NCBI GenBank assembly: GCA_013361745.1
Contig: JABFXM010000036.1
Span: 1 to 7,461, forward strand
Direction of reading: 5' to 3'
Length of the DNA stretch: 7,461 nt
Origin: Gemmatimonadaceae bacterium
GTDB lineage: Bacteria; Gemmatimonadota; Gemmatimonadetes; Gemmatimonadales; Gemmatimonadaceae
Below, piece by piece: positions 1 through 4,915 of this stretch (position 1 is the stretch's first letter; every line of letters starts with the position of its first letter). Both the position numbers and the translations under genes were made by a program. Below the pieces are notes generated by a model, which saw nothing but the letters and a program-made list of their open reading frames with translations, made no database searches and was not told the origin of the DNA.

Positions 1-1
1 C

Positions 2-940
2 GGCTCGGGCAAGTCGAGTCTCGTCAGCCAGGCGCTTGTCGAGCTGGTGTCACGCCACCTGGGCCACGAGCCGGAGATCGAGACCGAGGAAGGCGAGGAG
101 CTCGAGCACGACGCGCCGACGACGAGCGGTCACATTGTCTCGGGAATGGAGCGCATCAAGCGCCTCGTGCGCGTCGACCAGAAGCCGATCGGTCGTACCC
201 CGCGCTCGAACCTCGCGACGTACACGGGACTCTTCGACCACGTGCGCCGCATCTTCGCCGCGACGAAGACGGCGAAGGCGCGGCACTACGACGTCGGGCG
301 CTTCTCGTTCAACGTCGCGAAGGGACGCTGCGAGAACTGCGAGGGGGAGGGCTTCGTCTGCGTCGAGCTGCTCTTCCTGCCGAGCGTGTACGCGCCCTGC
401 CCCGTCTGTCACGGCACGCGCTACAACGCGAAGACCCTCGAGGTCGAGTATCGCGGGAAATCGATCGCCGACGTGCTCGGCCTCACCGTGGACGCGGCGT
501 GGGAGTTCTTCGCCGACGAGCCGCACGTGCATCGGGCGCTCACGGTGCTGCGCGAGGTCGGCGTCGGCTACCTGCGACTGGGCCAGCCGGCGACGGAGCT
601 GTCCGGGGGCGAGGCGCAGCGCATCAAGCTCGCGACCGAGCTGCAGCGGATGCAGCGCGGCAACTCGCTCTACGTCCTCGACGAGCCGACGACGGGGCTG
701 CACCCGAGCGACGTCGACAAGTTGATGACGCAGCTCCACGGCCTCGTCGACGCGGGGAACACGGTGATCGTGGTCGACCACCACATGCGCGTCGTCGCGG
801 GGAGCGACCGCGTGATGGACATCGGTCCCGGCGCGGGGGACGAAGGTGGCCGCGTCGTCGCGTTCGGGACGCCGGCCGAAGTGGCGCGGGCGCGGGGAAG
901 TCGCACCGCGCCGTATCTCGCCCGCGCGCTGACTGATTAG
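2..940 (+). CDS. UvrA-family excinuclease ATPase, C-terminal part (5' end outside window), UvrA2-like
   Basis: UvrA proteins are tandem-ABC ATPases that recognise DNA damage in nucleotide excision repair. The frame is open from base 2 and begins inside the second Walker A (GSGKSSL), so only the C-terminal half is present. Then follow PIGRTPRSN, the zinc-finger pair CENC and CPVC flanking FLPSVY, the ABC signature LSGGEAQR, Walker B LDEPTTGLH and an H-loop histidine in VVDHH. All catalytic motifs of the second nucleotide-binding domain are intact. The wording (VDQKPIGRTPRSN, LATELQRMQRG, DIGPGAGDEGGR) resembles shorter UvrA2/DrrC-type paralogues, which lack the UvrB-binding domain and are linked to drug or damage tolerance, more than housekeeping UvrA. 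The missing N-terminal half is needed to decide. It ends with TAG ten bases before the stop of the convergent barrel gene; no terminator hairpin fits between them. Family assignment is very secure, subclass is not. Confidence 0.93.
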   Translation, partial: GSGKSSLVSQALVELVSRHLGHEPEIETEEGEELEHDAPTTSGHIVSGMERIKRLVRVDQKPIGRTPRSNLATYTGLFDHVRRIFAATKTAKARHYDVGRFSFNVAKGRCENCEGEGFVCVELLFLPSVYAPCPVCHGTRYNAKTLEVEYRGKSIADVLGLTVDAAWEFFADEPHVHRALTVLREVGVGYLRLGQPATELSGGEAQRIKLATELQRMQRGNSLYVLDEPTTGLHPSDVDKLMTQLHGLVDAGNTVIVVDHHMRVVAGSDRVMDIGPGAGDEGGRVVAFGTPAEVARARGSRTAPYLARALTD

Positions 941-950
941 GGCGCGGACC

Positions 951-1835
951 TCAGCAGCGTTTTCCTCGCGGGCTCACCTCGACGCCGATCCCCAACGTCC
1001 ACGGTGCTAGGCGGCGCATCCCGTGCTCGAAGGGGACGCGCAGCGACAGGCTCGGTCGGAACGCGCCCAGGACGATGCTCGCCGCGCCTGTCGCGACATG
1101 ACTCGACCGCTCGCCGAAGGGTCCGTCGCTCGTCGTCGCCAGACGACCCGTGAGCGCCCCGGCGAGGCGCAGCCGCTCGATCTCATGCGACGTCGACACC
1201 CCGTAGTCGATGAGCGTATGGTTGCCGACGCCGCTGTACGCGTTCGAGAAGATCTGCGTCACGCCGAGGCGCAGCCGGCCGACGTCGTGCTCCCGACGCG
1301 CCACGACGTTGCCCGCGATGCTCACCGAATTCGAGTTCGGCAGGAACGCCTCGAGTCGCTCGGGATCGGCGATCGTACCGACCGTCGTCGAGAGGACCGC
1401 GTCGTCGCTCGTCGCCGGGAGTCGCGCGCCGATCTCACCGACGAAGGCAGTCGGCTCCAGCGAATCGCCGAACCGGAGGCCCAGATACCAGTTCCCCATC
1501 GACGCGTCCGCATACTCCGGCGTCGTCGCGGTGGCCGGCATCTTCGCCCGTGCGAACGGAACCTCGAAGGCGAACGCGACCCGCTCCCCCACGGGAAGGA
1601 TCGCCGAGAAGAAGCGCGCGCCCGAGATCGCCGTGATGCCGGACGCGTTCGCGAAGTGCGGATGCCACCATTCGACGCGCATGTGCATCCCAGAGTCGAC
1701 CGGCGACCAGATCGTCTGCGCGCCGGCAGGAAGGCAGGGGAGTGAGGAGAGTAAGGAGAGTAAGGAGAGTGAAGAGAGTAAGGCACGGCTGTTCCTTACT
1801 CCCCTTACTCTCCTCACTCCCCTTACTCCCCTCAC
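951..1835 (-). CDS. putative outer-membrane beta-barrel protein, downstream paralogue, repeat-encoded signal peptide
   Basis: Function unknown; probably an outer-membrane barrel or periplasm-facing protein. It is colinear over its whole mature length with the next gene upstream (shared QTIW, SMGN, FVGE, PER, NTLIDYG, ALTG, ERS, FRP, PW), about 40% identical by eye, so the pair is a tandem duplication. Short alternating hydrophobic/polar stretches ending in turns suggest beta strands. I chose GTG at 1835: it overlaps the upstream TGA as GTGA, and gives 294 residues with a complete signal peptide. Residues 1-17 carry seven Arg, 18-34 are Leu/Ser-rich, and an AGA|Q cleavage site precedes QTIW exactly as in the paralogue. 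The frame stays open to a GTG at 1871, and a second GTG lies at 1817. Residues 1-32 are encoded by the 9-bp-repeat hairpin. The C-terminus (SPRGKRC) has lost the aromatic ending seen in the paralogue. Confidence 0.75.
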   Translation of the reverse strand: MRGVRGVRRVRGVRNSRALLSSLSLLSLLSSLPCLPAGAQTIWSPVDSGMHMRVEWWHPHFANASGITAISGARFFSAILPVGERVAFAFEVPFARAKMPATATTPEYADASMGNWYLGLRFGDSLEPTAFVGEIGARLPATSDDAVLSTTVGTIADPERLEAFLPNSNSVSIAGNVVARREHDVGRLRLGVTQIFSNAYSGVGNHTLIDYGVSTSHEIERLRLAGALTGRLATTSDGPFGERSSHVATGAASIVLGAFRPSLSLRVPFEHGMRRLAPWTLGIGVEVSPRGKRC

Positions 1836-1836
1836 T
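1741..1836 (-). repeat. 96-bp inverted repeat built of 9-bp tandem units (AGTRAGGRG)
   Basis: Bases 1741-1783 hold four and three-quarter copies of a 9-bp unit (AGTGAGGAG, AGTAAGGAG twice, AGTGAAGAG, AGTAAGG). Bases 1794-1836 hold the same unit in reverse complement, again four and three-quarter copies. The loop is CACGGCTGTT (1784-1793). The arms pair base for base with six mismatches in 43, all purine or pyrimidine transitions. In minus-strand RNA five of the six become G-U wobbles, leaving one C-A mismatch. The outermost unit contains the TGA stop of the upstream barrel gene and the proposed GTG start of the downstream one. There is no U-run after the hairpin, so a classical intrinsic terminator is unlikely. 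The 9-bp period equals three codons, so copy-number changes would keep the reading frame. Confidence 0.95.
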
Positions 1837-2656
1837 TGAACTCGTACTCCAGGCTCAGCCCGAGCATCCACGGCACGAAGTCGCGGATGTCCTTGTCGAA
1901 GGGGAGACGGACCGAGACGCCGGGGCGGAAGCCGCCTAACGCGACGCTGGCCATCCCGGTCGCGAAGTGATTGGAGCGCTCGCTGAAGCTGCCGTTTCCG
2001 CTCGCGGCATACATGCCGGTGAGGGCGCCGCCGAATCGGAACAGCTGGACGTCCGTGCTCGCCTGCGCGCCGTAGTCGATCAGTGTGTTGTTCCCGCCGT
2101 TGCTCTTGCTCGCCATCAGCTGGGATACGCCGACCCGGATCCGGGCACTGCTCGTCGGACGCCGGATGACGATGTCCCCCGCCGCGGAAAGGGTGTTCGT
2201 CTTCGGGATGAAGGCGTCCATCCGTTCCGGCTCGCCGAGGAGCCCGACGATGATCGCCTCCAGCTTGCTCTCGCTCGTCGCGGCCAGTCGGAGCCCGAGC
2301 TCGCCGACGAAGCTCGTCGGCTTGTTCAGCGCGCCGACCTGCAGCCCGAAATACGGATTGCCCATCGTGCTCTCGCTGTGGTTCGCCCCCGAGAACGGGT
2401 CGTCGATCGTCGCGCGCGCGTATGGCAGCTCGAAGTTGATCGCCAGCCTCTGGTCGATGGGAAAGGCGAGCGAGAAGAACAATGGCCCCGAGCTGCTCGA
2501 TGGCGCGCCGATGTTGTCCTTGAAGTGCGCGTGCCAGAACTCGGCGCGGACGGTCGTGCGGTGGTCGAGCGGCGTCCAGATGGTCTGGGCTCGCGCCGCG
2601 CCGGCGGCGGCCGGGAGAAGCGCCAGCGCGAGGAGGAGCTGCGTGGTGCGTTTCAT
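1832..2656 (-). CDS. putative outer-membrane beta-barrel protein, upstream paralogue
   Basis: This is a 274-residue exported protein of unknown role. Residues 1-23 form a textbook signal peptide: MKR n-region, a Leu/Ala core (LLLALALLP) and an ARA|Q cleavage site. The mature part shows repeated amphipathic strand-like segments separated by Gly/Asn/Ser turns, and ends in LEYEFK, close to the aromatic C-terminal strand that outer-membrane barrels use for Bam recognition. It vaguely recalls transporter or phenol-degradation-type (MetA-pathway) barrel families, but I do not recognise a specific one. The ATG at 2656 overlaps the stop of the 48-residue membrane ORF as ATGA, and no Shine-Dalgarno sequence is visible just before it, which fits translational coupling. 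The stop TGA at 1834-1832 lies in the first unit of the inverted repeat. A GCCTAACG word at 1934 supplies a rare TTA Leu codon. Confidence 0.8.
   Translation of the reverse strand: MKRTTQLLLALALLPAAAGAARAQTIWTPLDHRTTVRAEFWHAHFKDNIGAPSSSSGPLFFSLAFPIDQRLAINFELPYARATIDDPFSGANHSESTMGNPYFGLQVGALNKPTSFVGELGLRLAATSESKLEAIIVGLLGEPERMDAFIPKTNTLSAAGDIVIRRPTSSARIRVGVSQLMASKSNGGNNTLIDYGAQASTDVQLFRFGGALTGMYAASGNGSFSERSNHFATGMASVALGGFRPGVSVRLPFDKDIRDFVPWMLGLSLEYEFK
1934..1941. repeat. GCCTAACG word, copy 1
   Basis: Inside the upstream barrel gene, where its complement reads GCG TTA GGC (Ala-Leu-Gly). Confidence 0.6.
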
Positions 2657-2799
2657 CGGATGCGGGGTTCGGGGGAAAACCTCGACGGCGACCGATCGCT
2701 CCGCACGAACGCCGCGACCCAGAGCCCGCCTAACGCGGCGATGACCCCCGTGAGCATTGACGCCAGCGAGCGACGGCGCGGACTCGGCACGGGCGTCAT
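2653..2799 (-). CDS. 48-residue single-span membrane microprotein (hypothetical)
   Basis: I do not recognise this family. The ORF starts with ATG at 2799, inside the TGA stop of the Mut7-C gene (ATGA), and its own TGA overlaps the ATG of the next gene in the same way. It therefore fills the whole gap between two coupled genes. The product has a basic N-terminus (PRRRS, residues 7-11), one hydrophobic helix of about 18 residues (roughly 15-32, with the core GVIAALGGLWVAAFV) and a polar Arg/Ser/Pro tail. By my count 40 of 48 third codon positions are G or C, which is coding-like at this base composition. The helix without an AXA cleavage site suggests an inner-membrane anchor. It could instead be a translated leader whose purpose is to couple the two larger genes. 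Length and lack of a known homologue keep confidence moderate. Confidence 0.45.
   Translation of the reverse strand: MTPVPSPRRRSLASMLTGVIAALGGLWVAAFVRSDRSPSRFSPEPRIR
2728..2735. repeat. GCCTAACG word, copy 2
   Basis: Inside the 48-residue membrane ORF, where it again codes Ala-Leu-Gly through TTA; intergenic if that ORF is not real. Confidence 0.6.
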
Positions 2800-3305
2800 T
2801 CTAATGCCCCGCCCCCGGAGCGCCAACCCGGAAGCGCCGCGTCGAGCGCGGCACGCATGCGTCGGACGTGCGATCCCTCCCAGTATACGCGGCCGCAGCC
2901 GGGACAGCGGCGCACCGGCCCTGGCAGATCACGTGACGCTGGCGGAACGAGCGTCGCGCGCTCCTCCGCGCTCGCCGGCTCGAGTGGAGTGTTGCAGAGC
3001 AGGCAGCGGAGAAACAGCTCCGTCGGCGGCCGCAGGCCTAACGTCCGGACGACGGCTCGCAGCTGCTCGAGCGGCGCATCCGCCTGGATCTCCAGCGCCG
3101 CGGCGGGACGCAGCTCGCGCAGCAGGTGACGGTCGCGGGTCAGGAGCACTCGCTGCTCGGCCCGCGCCAGCGCGACGAGGGCGTGGTCGGAGAGCCGCTC
3201 GTCGTAGACAGTGTCGAAGCCGAGCGCGCGCAGCCAGCGCGCGAGGCGGCCGAGCATCGCGTCCGCGACGAAGCGCGGATCGTTGCCGGACGCGGGACCC
3301 CTCAG
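2796..3305 (-). CDS. Mut7-C RNase domain protein with C-terminal zinc ribbon; proposed CTG start
   Basis: Mut7-C domains are PIN-like nuclease folds. The frame contains the hallmark RFVADAMLGRLARWLRALGF, then LLTRDR, and a four-Cys zinc ribbon (CLLC and CPGC, followed by GRVYWEGSH). The ATG at 3257 lies in the middle of the conserved first strand/helix and would remove the FVAD segment with its expected catalytic Asp, so I place the start upstream. No in-frame ATG, GTG or TTG exists there. The only near-cognate codon between the upstream stop and this block is CTG at 3305. It overlaps that stop as CTGA, and GGAGG lies 10 bases before it. That start gives 169 residues. If a conventional start is required, the CDS is 2796-3257 with 153 residues. 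The C-terminus is short, and the stop overlaps the next ORF as ATGA. Target RNA is unknown. Confidence 0.85.
   Translation of the reverse strand: MRGPASGNDPRFVADAMLGRLARWLRALGFDTVYDERLSDHALVALARAEQRVLLTRDRHLLRELRPAAALEIQADAPLEQLRAVVRTLGLRPPTELFLRCLLCNTPLEPASAEERATLVPPASRDLPGPVRRCPGCGRVYWEGSHVRRMRAALDAALPGWRSGGGALE
3036..3043. repeat. GCCTAACG word, copy 3
   Basis: Inside the Mut7-C gene, coding Thr-Leu-Gly through TTA. Confidence 0.6.
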
Positions 3306-3766
3306 TCCTCGTCGTCCTCCGGCCAGGGCGCGAGATTCACCACGCGCGCCGGGAGCAGCTTGGCCAGCGCGTCGGCGACGATCGCGCGATGACAGTGCGC
3401 CGCGTCGGCTTCGAAGCAGAGCAGGCAGACCGTGCGCCCAGCGCGAACCAGATCCGCGACCTGCGCGAGCTGCGCCTGCGCCTCCTCGGTCGCGAGCTGC
3501 TCGCGGAAGATCCGCTGCCTCTCGGCCGTGTTCCCGGCCCGCGCCGCGGCGCGGCCGTCGGCGGGCGTTCCGAGCGCGCGGAGGTGCAGATAGTCGATCC
3601 CGACGCTCGCGAGGTTCGCCGCGAGCGCGGTCTTCGCGAAGCCGGGACGCCGCGAGCTCGCGACCGCGCGCACGTCCACCAGCAGCTCGATCTTCCCCTC
3701 GCGCAGCGCGTCGAGAAAGCGCGGCACGGACGCCCCCTCGTACCCGATCGTGGCGATCTGCTTCAT
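3302..3766 (-). CDS. DUF488 domain-containing protein
   Basis: This 154-residue protein matches the DUF488 family: TIGYEG near the N-terminus (residues 6-11), LVDVR (29-33), SRRPGF (38-43), GIDYLHL (56-62), and the characteristic cysteine block LLCFEADAAHCHR (115-127). The family is widespread and its biochemical function is not established; the conserved Asp, Arg and Cys/His residues hint at an enzyme or metal-binding role, but that is inference. It ends in an acidic tail (WPEDDED). It is the first gene of the five-gene minus-strand run, starts 16 bp from the divergent truncated haemoglobin gene, and its stop appears to overlap the CTG start of the Mut7-C gene. Its promoter must lie in the 16-bp gap or inside the haemoglobin coding region. 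Confidence 0.88.
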   Translation of the reverse strand: MKQIATIGYEGASVPRFLDALREGKIELLVDVRAVASSRRPGFAKTALAANLASVGIDYLHLRALGTPADGRAAARAGNTAERQRIFREQLATEEAQAQLAQVADLVRAGRTVCLLCFEADAAHCHRAIVADALAKLLPARVVNLAPWPEDDED

Positions 3767-3770
3767 GGGC

Positions 3771-3776
3771 TAAATT
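3771..3776 (+). promoter_or_regulatory. possible -10 element (TAAATT) for a leaderless haemoglobin transcript
   Basis: The 16-bp divergent gap contains TAAATTT, the only strongly AT-rich run nearby. TAAATT fits a TANNNT -10 and ends six bases before the ATG at 3783. That is the spacing expected if transcription starts at the ATG itself. No Shine-Dalgarno sequence precedes this ATG. No convincing -35 is visible. The complement AAATTTA might serve the DUF488 gene in the same manner. Confidence 0.35.
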
Positions 3777-3782
3777 TCGACC

Positions 3783-4193
3783 ATGTCGTCATCCGCCGCG
3801 ACCCCTCCCGTTCCGCCGACGCCGTACGAGCAGATCGGCGGCGACGCCGGCATCCGCCGCATCGTCGACCGCTTCTACGACCTGATGGACAGCGCGCCCG
3901 AGGCAGCCACCGTCCGCGCGCTGCACGCGAAGAGCCTCAAGGCGTCGCGCGAGAAGCTGTACATGTTCCTCACCGGGTGGACCGGCGGGCCGCAGCTCTA
4001 CATCGAGAAGCACGGGCATCCGCGCTTGCGCGCCCGCCACCTTCCCTTCCCGATCAGCCTGCGCGAGCGGGACGAGTGGCTCTGGTGCATGGACCGCTCG
4101 CTCGACGAGCACGAAATGCCCGGTGCGCTGCGCGAGCAGCTGCGGGCGAAGCTGCATGCGCTCGCCGACCACATGCGCAACCAGCCCGGTTAG
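3783..4193 (+). CDS. group II truncated haemoglobin (trHbO-like)
   Basis: This is a small haem protein of 136 residues that binds O2 or other small ligands; group II members are linked to oxygen or nitric oxide chemistry and redox stress. After a Pro-rich 14-residue leader come YEQIGGDAG and RRIVDRFYD. Aligned to M. tuberculosis trHbO from memory, Tyr32 is B10, His86 in RLRARHLPF is the proximal F8 ligand, and Trp99 in RDEWLWC is the group-II Trp G8. The CD1 position, Tyr in trHbO, appears to be His48 here. GGP and HPRLR are also typical. No export signal is present, so it is cytosolic. The gene is divergent from DUF488 with a 16-bp gap, and its TAG overlaps the TAA of the convergent small basic protein within a GTTAGGC word. 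Confidence 0.93.
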   Translation: MSSSAATPPVPPTPYEQIGGDAGIRRIVDRFYDLMDSAPEAATVRALHAKSLKASREKLYMFLTGWTGGPQLYIEKHGHPRLRARHLPFPISLRERDEWLWCMDRSLDEHEMPGALREQLRAKLHALADHMRNQPG

Positions 4194-4195
4194 GC
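4189..4195. repeat. GTTAGGC word (7-base match)
   Basis: Opposite orientation. Supplies the TAG stop of the haemoglobin gene and the TAA stop of the convergent small gene. Confidence 0.5.
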
Positions 4196-4384
4196 GGTCG
4201 GCGCGTCGCTCGCGGTCGAGTCGCCCTCTTCGGCCGACACGGGATTGCCGTTCTCGTCCACCGCGCCTTCCTGGTCGCGCTCCTGCTTGCGGAGACGGCG
4301 ATCCTCGCGCTTCGCCTCCTTCTTCGCCTTCCGGTCCTGCTCCTTCTTCCGCTTCTCGAATCCGTAGTTGGGGGCTCGGGCCAC
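4190..4384 (-). CDS. small Lys/Arg/Glu-rich helical protein (hypothetical, GTG start)
   Basis: This 64-residue product is not a characterised protein. It starts with VARAPNYGFEKRKKEQ and continues as a strongly charged, Lys/Arg/Glu/Asp-rich helix to about residue 38, probably a long single helix or coiled coil able to contact nucleic acid or ribosomes. An acidic tail (VDENGNPVSAEEGD) follows. I chose GTG at 4384: a GGAGCGGAG purine stretch lies upstream, and the frame further upstream would read through the antisense of the 4559 gene's leader with an implausible Arg-rich sequence. The frame remains open far upstream (to 5227), but that extension is antisense to a real gene. Its TAA overlaps the haemoglobin TAG in the convergent tetramer TTAG. 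Small basic proteins of this style are common near the ends of bacterial operons; the function here is unknown. Confidence 0.6.
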   Translation of the reverse strand: MARAPNYGFEKRKKEQDRKAKKEAKREDRRLRKQERDQEGAVDENGNPVSAEEGDSTASDAPTA

Positions 4385-4546
4385 AGTCGGGGAGACTCCG
4401 CTCCAGTCGTTCCATCGAGGTGAGACACGCGCTTCCGAACGGGGGATCCGGGCGGACGCGTCTCGTAAGGTACCACCCGGACCGGCACGCCGGATATGGC
4501 GCTCCCCTTGCAAATGTCGATCGGGGAAACGGTCACCACGCATGGA

Positions 4547-4553
4547 AGAGGAG
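4547..4553 (+). promoter_or_regulatory. strong Shine-Dalgarno sequence (AGAGGAG)
   Basis: AGAGGAG is followed by a 5-base spacer and ATG at 4559. It decides this start over the ATG at 4496, which would add 21 poorly structured residues. It is one of the few good ribosome binding sites in the window, suggesting high expression. The preceding leader 4385-4546 shows no promoter I can defend. Confidence 0.8.
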
Positions 4554-4558
4554 ACAGC

Positions 4559-4915
4559 ATGGCAACATCGAGAGACGGGCGTGACACACGAGACCCGGCC
4601 GATGCCGCGGCGGAGACGCGGGAGCCCGAGGAAGCCGCGCGAGTGCGCGCCGAGGACGACGCCGAGACGCGCATCCGGCAGGACGAGGCGAGCCGCGGGC
4701 TTAACGACGCGGCGCGCACCCTCGACGAGACCCGCCGCCGCCTGCGGAATACCGGTGGCGCGGTCGACGCGACCGATCGCGCGGTCGAGCGCACCGGTGA
4801 GCTGGTCCGGGACGTCGCCGAGGGAGCGCGGACGCTGCGCGCCGACACCGAGAAGACCGCCGAGCGCACGCGCGAGCTCCCGTCGCGCGACGACCCCAAC
4901 TCCCCGCGCGGCTAG
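4559..4915 (+). CDS. 118-residue charged amphipathic-helix protein (hypothetical)
   Basis: I do not recognise this family. The product is hydrophilic and almost free of aromatic residues: after a disordered Asp/Arg/Thr-rich head (residues 1-20), most of the rest is Ala, Arg, Glu, Asp and Thr in helix-favouring order. Spaced small hydrophobic positions (LNDAARTLDETRRRL, VDATDRAVERTGELV, VAEGARTLRADTEKT) suggest an extended amphipathic helix or coiled coil. The composition recalls LEA-like or phasin-like stress proteins, but there is no diagnostic motif, so that is speculation. No signal peptide or membrane span is visible. The start is set by a strong AGAGGAG site. The gene stands alone in its direction with its own 174-bp leader, so it is probably regulated independently. 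Its TAG is part of a CTAG palindrome that also supplies the stop of the convergent carbonic anhydrase gene. Confidence 0.7.
   Translation: MATSRDGRDTRDPADAAAETREPEEAARVRAEDDAETRIRQDEASRGLNDAARTLDETRRRLRNTGGAVDATDRAVERTGELVRDVAEGARTLRADTEKTAERTRELPSRDDPNSPRG

Noticed and set aside
1723..1765. Lipoprotein signal (Cys in SSLPCLPAGA) in the downstream barrel protein
   Set aside because: Pro precedes the Cys, which does not fit a lipobox, and AGA|Q matches the paralogue's signal peptidase I site.
1741..1836. Inverted repeat as an ordinary intrinsic terminator
   Set aside because: No T-run follows on the transcribed strand, the stem is far too long, and the downstream gene's signal peptide is encoded within it.
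1741..1836. CRISPR-like array
   Set aside because: Units are 9 bp, contiguous and inverted, without spacers or cas genes.
1967..4423. Open frame of 818 codons on the plus strand
   Set aside because: It is antisense to four genes and overlaps the haemoglobin gene in another frame. Its product is Arg/Ala/Pro-rich with no motif; long spurious frames are expected at this GC content.
4385..4546. Promoter in the leader of the 118-residue gene (TTGCAA, TAAGGT, GATATG)
   Set aside because: None of these pairs with a partner element at acceptable spacing.
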